A DNA stretch of 64,000 nucleotides. Source: Spirochaetaceae bacterium bin103. GTDB lineage: Bacteria > Spirochaetota > Spirochaetia > SZUA-6 > Bin103. Below are positions 16,431-26,059 of this stretch, one piece after another. Numbering within the stretch: position 1 is the first letter of the stretch; every line of letters begins with the position of its first letter. The translations under genes were made by a program, and so were the position numbers. The stretch lies in NCBI GenBank assembly GCA_002238925.1, contig MPNH01000007.1, forward strand, positions 1 to 64,000. The letters are read 5' to 3'. The notes beneath the pieces are model-generated. The model saw only the letters and a list, made by a program, of their open reading frames with translations, searched no databases and was not told where the DNA came from.

Positions 16431-17222
16431 ATGCGCACGCCGATTCTGCTGTTTGATCTAGGCAATACGCTGGTCGAGTACTTCGGCCCGGCGGGTTTTT
16501 CGCCGGTCTTGCGGGAGTCTATCCGCCTAGCCGGGAGGGCGCTCGGCGCGGCCGGGCACTCGGTTCCTTCCGACGCCGAAGTCGAATGCCGGGTGGCGGA
16601 GGAAGATCACACGGCGCGCAACTACCGGGTGCGCCCGCTACACCAGCGCTTGGCGCGCATCTTTCGGCTGCATGGTGATGCGGACGGTAAACTCGTGCAT
16701 TCCATTAGCCGCGCTTTCATGGGGCCAATCTTCGCCACGGCGCGCCGCTACGATGATACGCTCGACGCACTGTCCTCATGGCGGCGGCGCGGCTACCGGA
16801 TCGGCATCCTGTCCAATGCGCCGTGGGGCACGCCGCCATGGGCGTGGCATGAGGAATTGAAGCGCCACGGATTGGCCGAGCGCTGCGACCTGGCCCTGTT
16901 CTGCGGCGACGTGGGCTGGCGCAAGCCCGCCCTGCCCCTGTTCCGCGCGGCGCTGAACCACTTCGCCTGCCGCGCCGAGGACTGCCTGTTCGTCGGCGAC
17001 AACCCGCGCTGGGACGTGTACGGTGCGCGGCGCGCCGGCATCACGCCGCTGCTGATCGACCGCACCGGTACCGACCCACATGGCGCGCAGCCGCAGCCAG
17101 CGCTGCGCTCGCTCGCCGACCTGGAACCGATCCTGCAGCGCTGGAACGGCGGCAGCGAACGGGGTGCAAGCGGAGTGCCCGCGGACACCGGCCGGGAAAG
17201 CGCCCGCGCGGGGCGGGCCTGA
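16431..17222 (+). CDS. HAD-superfamily hydrolase
   Basis: The 263-residue protein has the four HAD motifs in order: LLFDLGNTL (motif I, with Gly in the place of the second Asp), ILSNAPWG (motif II), GWRKPALPLF (motif III Lys) and FVGDNPRWDVYGARRAG (motif IV). HAD enzymes dephosphorylate small molecules through an aspartyl-phosphate. The second acid of motif I is absent (FDLGN instead of FD-x-D), which can signal a dehalogenase-like or altered phosphatase activity. The gene starts three bases after the peptidase gene and ends four bases before the M20 gene, so translation is probably coupled. Confidence 0.78.
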   Translation: MRTPILLFDLGNTLVEYFGPAGFSPVLRESIRLAGRALGAAGHSVPSDAEVECRVAEEDHTARNYRVRPLHQRLARIFRLHGDADGKLVHSISRAFMGPIFATARRYDDTLDALSSWRRRGYRIGILSNAPWGTPPWAWHEELKRHGLAERCDLALFCGDVGWRKPALPLFRAALNHFACRAEDCLFVGDNPRWDVYGARRAGITPLLIDRTGTDPHGAQPQPALRSLADLEPILQRWNGGSERGASGVPADTGRESARAGRA

Positions 17223-17226
17223 TCGG

Positions 17227-18363
17227 GTGGCGACGACGGCCTCCCCGGACGGCGCCGCGGACCGCGAGCTGCGCACGGGGCTGATCGACCTGACCCGCGC
17301 CCTGGTCCAGGTGCCGAGTTCGGCGGCGCATCCGTCGGCGATCGAGCGCGCCTTGGAGTTGCTGCGTGCCCGCCTCCAGCCGGTCGACGGCGTGCGCATC
17401 GACGAGCATCGCTGCGAAGGCGTGCCGTCGCTGGTGGTCACTCCGGCAGCGGTCGACACACCCTCCATACTGCTGGTGGGGCATATCGACGTGGTAGACC
17501 ACGGCACCCGCCGCCATTACCGGTCGCGGGTGCGCGACGGGCGCATCTACGGCCCCGGCGCGGGCGACATGAAAGGGGCGGTGGCGATCATGGTCACGCT
17601 GTTCGCCGACCTGGTACGGCGCTTCCCGGAGGCGGCGCTCGGTCTGGCGATTACCGCCGACGAAGAACGCGGCAGCCAGCACGGCACGCGCTACCTGATC
17701 GATCAGGGCCTTTCGTGCGACCTCGCGATCCTGCCCGACGGCGGCTCGATCGACACCGTGGTGGTGGCGGAAAAGGGCCTGCTGCACGTGGAGGTACTGT
17801 GGCGCGGCGCCTCCGCCCACGGCGCCTACCCGTGGACCGGCAACAACCCGGTGGACAGCATGCTGAGCGACCTGGCCAAGATCCGCGACCGGTTCTCCGC
17901 ACTTGCCACCGACCGGACCGACCACTGGCACCCCACCGCCACCATCACCACCCTGGAGTCGGAGAGCAAGTCGGTCAACCGCGTACCCGAATTCGCCCGC
18001 GCCGGTGTCGACGTGCGCTTCACGCCGCCGTGGACGGTCGCCACCATGCTGCGCGAAGTGCAGAGCTGCCTCAGCCCCGGGGCCGAGTTGTCGCTACCCA
18101 ACGTGACCGAGTGCACGACCATGGCGGTCGACGCCGACTACCGGGCGATCAGCGAGCAGGTACTCGGCACCCCGCTGCAGGAGATGCGCACCCCCGGAGC
18201 CAGCGACGCCCGCTTCTTCTCCGCGCTCGGTGTTCCGGCCATCCTCAGTCGCCCGGAAGTAGGAAACGTGCACCGCGTCGACGAGTGGGTCGACATCAAC
18301 TCGATGCTCCTGTACCACCGCATCCTGCACACCTTCATCCACCGCCGCCTGCACCTGTCATGA
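17227..18363 (+). CDS. M20-family metallopeptidase (ArgE/DapE/carboxypeptidase G2-like)
   Basis: The 378-residue protein shows the M20 metal and catalytic residues: VGHIDVVD (first His and Asp), GAGDMKG (bridging Asp), TADEERGS (catalytic and ligand Glu) and a late GASDARFF. The dimerisation-domain GASAHGAYPWTGNNP is also present. These cytosolic enzymes hydrolyse N-acyl amino acids or small peptides. GTG 17227, four bases after the HAD stop, is chosen over more upstream starts that would overlap deeply. It may process peptides imported by the nearby ABC systems. Confidence 0.82.
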   Translation: MATTASPDGAADRELRTGLIDLTRALVQVPSSAAHPSAIERALELLRARLQPVDGVRIDEHRCEGVPSLVVTPAAVDTPSILLVGHIDVVDHGTRRHYRSRVRDGRIYGPGAGDMKGAVAIMVTLFADLVRRFPEAALGLAITADEERGSQHGTRYLIDQGLSCDLAILPDGGSIDTVVVAEKGLLHVEVLWRGASAHGAYPWTGNNPVDSMLSDLAKIRDRFSALATDRTDHWHPTATITTLESESKSVNRVPEFARAGVDVRFTPPWTVATMLREVQSCLSPGAELSLPNVTECTTMAVDADYRAISEQVLGTPLQEMRTPGASDARFFSALGVPAILSRPEVGNVHRVDEWVDINSMLLYHRILHTFIHRRLHLS

Positions 18364-18431
18364 CGCGCCTCGCCCGCCGCGCCGGTAGGTGCTTGACGCA
18401 ACGGGCAGGCTGTATCACATAACTAGACCCC

Positions 18432-19619
18432 ATGAGCGATTCGCAGGCGCAGGTGCCGATCCGGGCCATCACCACGGGGCCCGGCTACCACTGGTTCGGG
18501 TACTACGACAAGCTGCAGTTCGATCCGACCTCGCGCTACGTGCTGGCGATGGCGGTGGATTTCGAGCATCGCGCGCCGCGGCCCGGCGACGAGATCCGCA
18601 TCGGCATGATCGACCTGCAGGACGGCGACGCGTGGCGGCCGCTCGGCACCACCACGGCGTGGTGCTGGCAGCAGGGCTGCATGCTGCAGTGGATCCCCGG
18701 CTCGGCGAGCGAGGTGATCTGGAACGAGCGCGACGGCGACCGCTACGTGGCGCGCATCACCGACACCGCCACCGGCGCCAGCCGCACCGTGCCGGCGCCG
18801 GTGTACGCGCTGGCGCCCGACGGCCGCACCGCCGTCGGCCCCGACTTCCGGCGTCTCAACGACATGCGGCCCGGCTACGGCTACGAGGGCATCCCGGACC
18901 AGTACGCGGATCAGCTCGCGCCCGAGGAGACCGGCATCCACACCGTCAACCTGGACACCGGCGAAACCCGCCAGATCGTCTCCGTGGCGGACGCCGCGGC
19001 GGTCCCCTACCCGCACGGCGACCTGTCGCAGGCCAAGCACTACTTCAACCACCTGCTGTTCAATCCCGACGGCACCCGCTTCATCTTCCTGCACCGCTGG
19101 CGGACTCCCGGCGTACCGGGCATGCGCACGCGGATGTTCACCGCGGCGGCCGACGGCTCGGACCTGCACGTGGTGGACGACTACGGCGGCATGTCGCACT
19201 TCATCTGGCGCGACCGGGAGACCATCCTGGCGTGGTCGTGGCAGCCTTCCCACGAAGGCGCGTTCTACGTCTATCGCGACCGCACCGACCACGTGGAGGT
19301 AATCGGCAAGCACGCCATGACCCTGAATGGCCACTGCACCTACCTGAGCGACCCGGACTGGATTCTCAACGACACCTACCCGCGCGAAGGCACGCGTACC
19401 CAGGAGCTGTACCTGTACCACGTGCCCACAGCCACCCGCGTCGAGTTGGGCGCCTTCCACGCCCCGGCGGCCTACCGCGACGAGTCGCGCTGCGACCTGC
19501 ACCCGCGCTCCGACCCGAGCGGCCACCTGGTCACCATCGACTCCGCCCACGCCGGCGGCCGCCAGATCTACCTGCTCGACATCGCCGCCGCCCTCGCCTC
19601 AGTCGACGGCTCCCGATAG
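18432..19619 (+). CDS. TolB-like beta-propeller protein (oligogalacturonate-lyase-like)
   Basis: A 395-residue protein without a signal peptide. It begins GPGYHWFGYYDKLQFDPTSRY, a pattern seen in oligogalacturonate lyase-like and TolB-type propellers, and has repeated strand-turn units such as FNPDGTRFIFLHRW and MSHFIWRDRETILAWSW. Several His residues that could bind metal (YFNHLLF, NGHCTY, RCDLHPR) are spread as in the lyase. Enzyme activity is unproven. A TTGACG lies at 18393-18398 upstream, with weak -10 candidates. It precedes the second binding-protein gene. Confidence 0.55.
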   Translation: MSDSQAQVPIRAITTGPGYHWFGYYDKLQFDPTSRYVLAMAVDFEHRAPRPGDEIRIGMIDLQDGDAWRPLGTTTAWCWQQGCMLQWIPGSASEVIWNERDGDRYVARITDTATGASRTVPAPVYALAPDGRTAVGPDFRRLNDMRPGYGYEGIPDQYADQLAPEETGIHTVNLDTGETRQIVSVADAAAVPYPHGDLSQAKHYFNHLLFNPDGTRFIFLHRWRTPGVPGMRTRMFTAAADGSDLHVVDDYGGMSHFIWRDRETILAWSWQPSHEGAFYVYRDRTDHVEVIGKHAMTLNGHCTYLSDPDWILNDTYPREGTRTQELYLYHVPTATRVELGAFHAPAAYRDESRCDLHPRSDPSGHLVTIDSAHAGGRQIYLLDIAAALASVDGSR

Positions 19620-19642
19620 CGCGCCGCGCTCCGCGCGCAAGC

Positions 19643-19670
19643 TTGACGGCACACCGAGACGTTGTAGTAT
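19643..19670 (+). promoter_or_regulatory. Sigma-70-like promoter of the second transporter operon
   Basis: TTGACG at 19643-19648 and TAGTAT at 19665-19670 are separated by 16 bases. The predicted start is about 57 bases before the binding-protein ATG, which has a strong GAGGAGG ribosome-binding sequence. Confidence 0.55.
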
Positions 19671-19733
19671 CGGTCACGGACATCGTTGGCGCCGGACGGA
19701 TTCCGGTGCTCCCGTTCAACAGAGGAGGTCAGC

Positions 19734-21758
19734 ATGACTGAATCACTGAGAGGAGCCGCTTGGTGCGCGCTCTTCGTGGCAGCGAGCATCCTGCCGGCAA
19801 TGGTCTTTGCCGCCGGCGACGAGGAAACGGCGGCAGCGCCCGAAGCGTCCGCGGAGGGCGCCTACAACTACGAACACGAGTTCGGCACCTACCACTGGGT
19901 CACCCCGGGGGCGTTCACGCAGGCGACCGGCCGTACCGTGGGGGCGTTCACGGAGGCGCCGCAACTGGCGCAAATGGTGAGCGAGGGCACGCTGCCGCCG
20001 GTCGAGGAACGGCTGCCGCTGGAACCGCTGGTGCTGGGCCGCGAGATCGGCACCTACGGCGGCACCCTGCACGTGGGCGGCGGCCACTTCGCCGCATTCC
20101 AGTATGCCGGCACCCCGTACAGCAACTACGGCGTGGGACTCGCCGAGCACACCTGGACCCAGGGCACCTATCCCAACCTGGTGAAGGGCTGGGACGTGGA
20201 GGAGGACGGCAAGAAGTACACGCTGCACCTGCGCGAAGGCCTGCGCTACTCGGACGGCGAGCCGTTCACGGCCGACGACATCATGTTCTGGTGGGAGCAT
20301 ATCGTACCGACCAACCCCACCTTCCCCGACCTGTTCACGCGCATCATCATCTCCACCGGCCTGTACGAGAACGTCGTCAAGATCGACGACCACACCGTGC
20401 GCATCGAATACAGCAAGCCGTCGGACAACCTGTTCTGGGTGCACTTCGGCAAGGCGGTTCCCGCCCACCAGAAGAAGTACTACAGCCAGTTCCATCCCGA
20501 GTTCCAGGACGAGGACAAGCTGGACGAGATGGTGAAGGAGGCGGGTTTCAGCAACTGGATCGAACTCTACGAGCACAAGCTCGACATCCGCGGCAACGCC
20601 AACCCGGAACGCCCCATCCTGCTGGCCTGGGCGCTGAAGCAGGTGCCGCCCGGCGACTACATCCTGGAGCGCAACCCCTACTTCTGGGCGGTTGACCCGG
20701 CCGGCCAGCAGCTCCCCTATATCGACCAGATCTACTATTTCGCGGGGCTCGAACCCGAGGTGCGCAACCTGAAGGCGCAGGCCGGTGAGCTCGACTTCGC
20801 CGACGTGCCGATGGACACCTACCGGCTGATCAAGGAGAAGGAGTCGGAGGGCAAGATCCGCGGCCAGCGCATGGGCGGCGTGGGACTGAACTCGGCGCAG
20901 CTCAGCTTCAACCTGAACCACCGGGATCCGGCGGTGCGGGAGATCTTCATGGACAAGCGGTTCCGCATCGCCGCCTCGCACGCGCTCAATCGCGAGCGCA
21001 TCAGCGAGCTGGTATTCCTGGGCCTGGTGCCGCCGTGGCAGGTGGCCTCGAACGAGGCCAGCGACTACTACCATGAGCGCATGGCGCACTCCTACATCGA
21101 ATACGACCCGGACAAGACGCGGGCGATGTTCGACGAGATCGGCCTGCCGGTCGGCGACGACGGCTTCCGCACGCGGCTCGACGGCGAACCGCTGCAGATC
21201 AACCTGCTCACTTGGGACAACTCGCGGCTGCAGTCGGCCAGAATCGCGGAAATGATGGCCGAAGATCTGCAGGCGGTCGGCCTGGACGTCAACCTGAAGG
21301 TCATGGAGAGCAGCGTCGTGCGGCAGACCACTACCGCCAACGAACAGGACGCGGTGATGGTGCCGGGCGCCTGGACCACCATCGAGGGCGGCTTCTGGCT
21401 CGGAAACTCGGCCACCGCGTTCGTGCCGGTGCACACCAACGGCAGCATGCACGCGCAGTTGTGGTATGAGTGGTACGAGTCGTTCGGCGAGAAGGGCGAA
21501 CAACCGCCGCCGGAGATGGTGGAGGTGATGGAGTGGTACCGCGAAGGCCTGGGCACCACCGACGCCGCCTTGCGCAAGGATATCTGGTTCCGGATGGTCG
21601 ACGTGGCCGCCGACAACCTGTGGGTCATCGGCACGGTGCAACACCCCGGCTACTTCAAGGTGCTCAACACCAGTCTCGCCAACTACCCGGAGGAAACCCA
21701 TCCGTGGGACCGGGGCGGCGACAAGGGGCGCCCCGAAATCTGGTTCTACCGCCAGTAG
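19734..21758 (+). CDS. ABC transporter solute-binding protein, family 5 (second set)
   Basis: The 674-residue protein has a signal peptide ending MVFAAGDEETAA, a spirochaete-like cleavage region, followed by a long family 5 binding fold. Shared marks are LPPVEERLPLEPLV near residue 85, VDPAGQQLPYIDQIYY near 325 and FRIAASHALNRERIS. GAGGAGG five bases before ATG 19734 fixes the start. It is the first gene of a plus-strand set with two permeases. A perfect GC-rich hairpin follows the stop and probably keeps binding-protein levels above permease levels. The ligand is probably a peptide or oligosaccharide; the sequence does not decide. Confidence 0.9.
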   Translation: MTESLRGAAWCALFVAASILPAMVFAAGDEETAAAPEASAEGAYNYEHEFGTYHWVTPGAFTQATGRTVGAFTEAPQLAQMVSEGTLPPVEERLPLEPLVLGREIGTYGGTLHVGGGHFAAFQYAGTPYSNYGVGLAEHTWTQGTYPNLVKGWDVEEDGKKYTLHLREGLRYSDGEPFTADDIMFWWEHIVPTNPTFPDLFTRIIISTGLYENVVKIDDHTVRIEYSKPSDNLFWVHFGKAVPAHQKKYYSQFHPEFQDEDKLDEMVKEAGFSNWIELYEHKLDIRGNANPERPILLAWALKQVPPGDYILERNPYFWAVDPAGQQLPYIDQIYYFAGLEPEVRNLKAQAGELDFADVPMDTYRLIKEKESEGKIRGQRMGGVGLNSAQLSFNLNHRDPAVREIFMDKRFRIAASHALNRERISELVFLGLVPPWQVASNEASDYYHERMAHSYIEYDPDKTRAMFDEIGLPVGDDGFRTRLDGEPLQINLLTWDNSRLQSARIAEMMAEDLQAVGLDVNLKVMESSVVRQTTTANEQDAVMVPGAWTTIEGGFWLGNSATAFVPVHTNGSMHAQLWYEWYESFGEKGEQPPPEMVEVMEWYREGLGTTDAALRKDIWFRMVDVAADNLWVIGTVQHPGYFKVLNTSLANYPEETHPWDRGGDKGRPEIWFYRQ

Positions 21759-21768
21759 CGAAAGGGCT

Positions 21769-21799
21769 GACGCGCCCGCGGCGAAAGTCCGGGCGCGTC
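21769..21799 (+). promoter_or_regulatory. Intercistronic stem-loop between binding protein and permease
   Basis: GACGCGCCCG (21769-21778) pairs perfectly with CGGGCGCGTC (21790-21799) across an 11-base loop, ten bases after the binding-protein stop. There is no U tract, so it is more likely an mRNA-stabilising or attenuating hairpin than a full terminator. Confidence 0.65.
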
Positions 21800-21879
21800 G
21801 GAACTGAAGCCGGCCAGAGGACGGCAGGCGTACCGCACGCTGCCGCCCACTGGCCGCGGCTGGCCTGAGCGCGCAGATC

Positions 21880-22866
21880 ATGACCGAATACCTGATTCGC
21901 CGCCTGCTGCTGATCGTCCCGGTCCTGCTGCTCATTTCGTTGCTCGCCTTTATCGTGATGGAGGCGCCGCCGGGCGACTTCGTCACCTCCTACATGATGC
22001 GGCAGGCAGAGGCGGGCGCCCTGTTCGACGGCGCCGGCGTCGAGGAAGGGCTGCGCGCGATGTGGGGCCTGGACAAGCCGTGGTACGTGCGCTACCTGCG
22101 CTGGCTCGGCAACCTGCTGCGCGGCGACCTGGGCTACTCGCTGTTCTGGCAGGCCCCGGTGGGCGAGATCATCGCCTCGCGCTTCATACTCAGCATGACG
22201 GTGGCGTTGGCCGCGACCGTGCTGGTGTGGGTGATCGCGTTCCCGATCGGAATCTACTCGGCAACCCGGCAGTATTCCCTGTCCGACAATGCCGTTACCT
22301 TCGTCGGCTTCCTGGGCCTGTCGATACCGAACTTCCTGCTGGCGCTGATCATGATGTATCTCGCCAACCGCTTCCTGAACATCTCGATCGGCGGCCTGTT
22401 CTCGCAGAAGTACGTCACCGCCGAGTGGAGCTGGGGCAAGCTGCTCGACTTTCTCGGGCATCTGTGGGTTCCCATCATCGTGATCGGCGTGGCGGGCACC
22501 GCCGGATTGATCCGGATTCTGCGCGCCAACCTGCTGGACGAGATCAGCAAGTCGTACGTGGAGATGGCGCGGGCCAAGGGACTGCGCGAGACGGTGCTGA
22601 TCATGAAGTACCCGGTGCGCATCGCCATCAACCCGTTCATCTCGTCGATCGGCTGGGTGCTGCCGGGCATGATCTCCGGCGACGTGATCGTGTCGGTGGT
22701 GCTCGGCCTGCCCACCGCCGGGCCGCTGTTCCTGCAGGCGCTGCGCCAGCAGGACATGATGCTCGCCGGCGCGTACATCATGCTGATCTCGATTTGCACG
22801 GTGGTCGGCATCCTGCTGTCGGACATCCTGCTGGCGGTAGTCGACCCCCGCATCAGGTACCACTAG
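21880..22866 (+). CDS. ABC transporter permease, DppB/OppB type (second set)
   Basis: The 328-residue inner-membrane protein starts with the family N-terminal helix (RRLLLIVPVLLLISLLAFIVM) and APPGDFV. It has the coupling loop ARAKGLRETVLIMKYPVRIA and ends AVVDPRIRYH. It forms the translocation pore with the DppC-like protein starting four bases downstream. No ATPase is adjacent in this set; the nearest are the oppDF-type genes at 26105. Confidence 0.9.
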   Translation: MTEYLIRRLLLIVPVLLLISLLAFIVMEAPPGDFVTSYMMRQAEAGALFDGAGVEEGLRAMWGLDKPWYVRYLRWLGNLLRGDLGYSLFWQAPVGEIIASRFILSMTVALAATVLVWVIAFPIGIYSATRQYSLSDNAVTFVGFLGLSIPNFLLALIMMYLANRFLNISIGGLFSQKYVTAEWSWGKLLDFLGHLWVPIIVIGVAGTAGLIRILRANLLDEISKSYVEMARAKGLRETVLIMKYPVRIAINPFISSIGWVLPGMISGDVIVSVVLGLPTAGPLFLQALRQQDMMLAGAYIMLISICTVVGILLSDILLAVVDPRIRYH

Positions 22867-22870
22867 CAGC

Positions 22871-23983
22871 ATGGCGACCGAACTGGCGACTCACGAAGCA
22901 CTGGCCGCGCCGCGCGCGAGCATCCCGCAGTGGCGGCTGGTGTGGCGCAAGTTCAGGAAGAGCCGGCTGGCGGTGGCCGGCGCTATCGCCATCGTCCTCT
23001 GCTACCTCATGGCCGCCTTCGCCGAGTTCTGCGCACCCTACGATCCGCGCTTCCGCGACGTCGAGCACCCGGCCGCGCCGCCCATGCGCGTGCGCCTGTT
23101 TGCCGACGGACGCCTGCAGCGGCCGTTCGTGTACGGCGTGGTGCAGACGGTCAACATGGAGACCCTCACCCGGAGCTACGAGATCGACCCCGACCGGCGC
23201 CATCCGATTGCCCTGTTCGTGCGCGGCGACGGTTACCGGCTGTGGGACGTCTTGGCGGGGGAGATCCACCTGTTCGGCACCGCCGACGGCGGACGGGCGT
23301 ACCTGCTCGGCACCGACCGCGACGGCCGCGACCTGCTCTCGCGCATCATCCTCGGCTCCCGCCTGTCGCTGTCGATCGGCCTGGTGGGGGTGGCGTTGAG
23401 TTTTTGCTTCGGAATCGTGCTGGGGTCGATCTCCGGCTACTTCGGCGGGGTGGTGGACATGGTGATTCAGCGCTTCATCGAGGTGCTCACCTCCATCCCC
23501 ACCCTGCCGCTGTGGATGGGGCTGAGCGCCGCCCTGCCGCTGCGCTGGCCGGTGGTGAAGGTGTTCTTCTTCATCTCCCTGATCCTGTCGTTGCTCGGCT
23601 GGCCGGAACTGGCGCGCGTGGTGCGCGGCAAGTACCTGTCGCTGCGCGAGGAGGACTTCATCACCTCGGCGGTGCTGGACGGGGTGGGTACCCGCGGGGT
23701 GATTTTCCGCCACATGCTGCCGTCGTTCATGAGCCACATCATCGCCGCGGCCACCCTGGCGGTGCCGAGCATGATCCTGGCGGAGACGGCGCTCAGCTTC
23801 CTCGGCATCGGCCTGCGCCCGCCGGCGGTAAGCTGGGGCGTGCTGCTGCAGGACGCGCAGAGCGTCGACTCGGTGGTGGCGATGCCGTGGCTGTTCACCC
23901 CCGGCCTGTTCGTGGTGGTCAGCGTGCTCGCCTTCAACTTCTTTGGCGACGGCCTGCGCGACGCCGCCGACCCCTACAAGTAA
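22871..23983 (+). CDS. ABC transporter permease, DppC/OppC type (second set)
   Basis: The 370-residue protein has a first helix near residues 37-57, an extended periplasmic insertion (about 58-145) and the permease core starting LLGTDRDGRDLLSRI. The coupling region is REEDFITSAVLDGVGTRGV, and the end FFGDGLRDAADPYK matches the other two DppC-like proteins. The ATG lies four bases after the DppB-like stop, so translation is likely coupled. The insertion makes it longer than E. coli OppC by about 70 residues. Confidence 0.9.
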   Translation: MATELATHEALAAPRASIPQWRLVWRKFRKSRLAVAGAIAIVLCYLMAAFAEFCAPYDPRFRDVEHPAAPPMRVRLFADGRLQRPFVYGVVQTVNMETLTRSYEIDPDRRHPIALFVRGDGYRLWDVLAGEIHLFGTADGGRAYLLGTDRDGRDLLSRIILGSRLSLSIGLVGVALSFCFGIVLGSISGYFGGVVDMVIQRFIEVLTSIPTLPLWMGLSAALPLRWPVVKVFFFISLILSLLGWPELARVVRGKYLSLREEDFITSAVLDGVGTRGVIFRHMLPSFMSHIIAAATLAVPSMILAETALSFLGIGLRPPAVSWGVLLQDAQSVDSVVAMPWLFTPGLFVVVSVLAFNFFGDGLRDAADPYK

Positions 23984-24088
23984 GCCGGCACAGGGAACGT
24001 TCTCCGCCGTTACCGGTAGCACTATTCTCCGGTCGTTTTCTTGAGAGGACGGCCCCAACGGGGTACGGTAGTAACGAGGCTTCCCGCG

Positions 24089-25813
24089 GTGGACGAGACT
24101 CCCGCATACCCGCGCATTCCCTACGGCGAGGCCGACTTCAGGCGCATCCGCCTGCGCCAATGGCTGTACGTCGACAAGACCCGCTTCCTGCGGCGTCTGG
24201 AACAGGAGCGCTACGCCTTCCTGATCCGTCCGCGGCGGTTCGGCAAGTCGCTGTGGGTGTCGCTGCTGGAAAACTACTACGACCGCTGGTGGGGCCACGA
24301 GTTCGATGCCGTGTTTGCCGGGACCGACATCGGGCACAACCCGACGACGGAGCGCCATCGCTACGTTGTCCTGCGCTTCAACTTCTCGGCGGTCAACGAT
24401 AATCTCGATACCCTGGAGCGGGAGTTCGAGACTTACTGCCACATCGAGCTCCGGGGCGCTCTGGAACGGTATCCCGATCTGTTCTCCGAATCGGCGCTGC
24501 GGCGCATTCTCGCGCCGCCCTCCATCGCCACCAGACTCAGCGAGCTGTTTCGATACGTCAGCAACCACGACATCCCGCTGTACGTGCTGATCGACGAGTA
24601 CGACAACTTTGCCAACACGGTGCTGGCGCACCACGGCGCCAATGCGTACGAGGCTTTCACGCACGGCGGCGGCTTCTTCCGCAACTTCTTCGCCACCCTG
24701 AAGTCCGGCACAGAACGCAGCGGCGGTGGCATCGAACGCCTGTTCGTTGCCGGGGTGTCTCCCGTGACCATGGACGACGTGACCAGCGGCTTCAACATTG
24801 GCGTCAACATCAGCATGGACCCGGACTTCAACGAGATGCTCGGCTTCACCGCGGCGGAGGTGCGCCGCCTGGTCGAGACCTACCGCAACCACGGCGTCTT
24901 CGACCAGGATGTGGAAGAGGCCATGGCCCTCATGGGCGAGTGGTACAACGGCTACCGATTCGCCAAGACCGCCGATGTCGATCTCTACAACACCGACATG
25001 GTGCTCTACTACCTGAAGCATTCGATGCCGAATCGGCCCGTACCCGACGAACTCATCGACACGAATGTCCGCATCGACTACGACAAACTGCGTCATCTGC
25101 TGGTGATCGGCCGGCAACTGAACGGCAACTTCGACCTGCTGCGGGACATCATCGGCGAAGCGCAGGTGGACACCCGCATCCAAACGAGCTTCCCGGTGAA
25201 ACGGCTCACCCGACCCGAGAACTTCCTCTCGCTACTGCACTATTTCGGCCTGCTGAGCATCCGCGGGGTCGTGCGCGGCATTCCGCGGCTGGCGATCCCC
25301 AACCAGACGGTGAAGCGGCTGCTGTACGGATATCTTCGCGACGGCTACCACGATGTCGAGGCGTTCTCGGTCGACCTGTTCCGGTTCGAGCAGTTGCTGA
25401 TGCGAATGGCCAACGAGGGAGAGTGGCGGCAGGCGTTGGCGTTCCTGGGCGAGGCGATCGCACGGCAGACGGGGATCCGCGAATACATCGCTGGGGAGAA
25501 GGTGGTGCAAGGGTTCCTGGCCGCCTATCTGAGCGTGACCGACTACTTCGTCTTCCGCTCGGAGGCGGAGCTGGGAAAAGGACATGCCGACATCAGCCTG
25601 GAACCGCTGATCGCGCGCTACCCGCACCTGCGGCGCGGCTACCTGATCGAGTTGAAGTCCCTGCGACGCAGCGAGCCGGCGGGCGCCGGGGTGGGCGGCG
25701 CGGTGGGGGGGGGTCCGTCATGGAGTGAAGGTACCGGGGCGGCAGGGAGCCGGCGGACGCCGGAGTGGCCGCTGCGGTGCGCGCCGCGACCGGCCAGTTG
25801 CGACGCTACTTGA
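24089..25813 (+). CDS. AAA-ATPase / PD-(D/E)XK nuclease-like protein, C-terminus frameshifted
   Basis: The protein belongs to the common family of AAA-like ATPases with an N-terminal YVDKTRFL-RRLE segment and RPRRFGKSLWVSLLENYY, a P-loop variant. VLIDEYDNF is a Walker-B-like motif. The C-terminal nuclease-like part includes GKGHADISLEPL and YLIELKSLRR. Function is unknown; the family is expanded in spirochaetes and Bacteroidetes. The natural end is displaced: a 74-nt repeat unit at 25673-25768 shifts the frame, giving a short false tail ending at 25813. Without it the frame continues to 25956 and the protein is 597 residues. The GTG start follows GAGG by about nine bases. Confidence 0.78.
   Translation: MDETPAYPRIPYGEADFRRIRLRQWLYVDKTRFLRRLEQERYAFLIRPRRFGKSLWVSLLENYYDRWWGHEFDAVFAGTDIGHNPTTERHRYVVLRFNFSAVNDNLDTLEREFETYCHIELRGALERYPDLFSESALRRILAPPSIATRLSELFRYVSNHDIPLYVLIDEYDNFANTVLAHHGANAYEAFTHGGGFFRNFFATLKSGTERSGGGIERLFVAGVSPVTMDDVTSGFNIGVNISMDPDFNEMLGFTAAEVRRLVETYRNHGVFDQDVEEAMALMGEWYNGYRFAKTADVDLYNTDMVLYYLKHSMPNRPVPDELIDTNVRIDYDKLRHLLVIGRQLNGNFDLLRDIIGEAQVDTRIQTSFPVKRLTRPENFLSLLHYFGLLSIRGVVRGIPRLAIPNQTVKRLLYGYLRDGYHDVEAFSVDLFRFEQLLMRMANEGEWRQALAFLGEAIARQTGIREYIAGEKVVQGFLAAYLSVTDYFVFRSEAELGKGHADISLEPLIARYPHLRRGYLIELKSLRRSEPAGAGVGGAVGGGPSWSEGTGAAGSRRTPEWPLRCAPRPASCDAT
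25673..25768 (+). repeat. Repeat-core-repeat unit 2 (74-nt spacing) in the AAA-ATPase gene
   Basis: A 22-nt sequence beginning GAGCCGGCGG at 25673-25694 recurs at 25747-25768 with two mismatches. The core contains a run of nine G. Deleting 74 nt joins KSLRRSEPADAG to VAAAVRAATGQL and restores the reading frame to the stop at 25956. Confidence 0.8.
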
Positions 25814-26059
25814 CCGACGAGCGGCTGGTGCGGCAGTTTCCGGGGGTGCGCTTCACAGGCTTGGCGGTGGTGTTTCACGGCTGGGAGCTCGCGTACTGCG
25901 AAGCAGTCAGCGACCGATCGATGACAGCCGCTCCACCGGACACCGCCGCTCCCTGAACCGAAGCCGGACGCTCGGCGACAGCGGCCGGATACCGTCGCCG
26001 CCAGCGAACCTCGCCGCGGGAAGCACATTGAGCGAATGCACCCAGGCGCGCAGCGCGAG

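Noticed and set aside
22853-25183. 776-residue minus-strand open frame across the second permease and ATPase genes
   Set aside because: It is antisense to clear membrane and ATPase genes and has the His/Gln/Val-rich composition of antisense frames.
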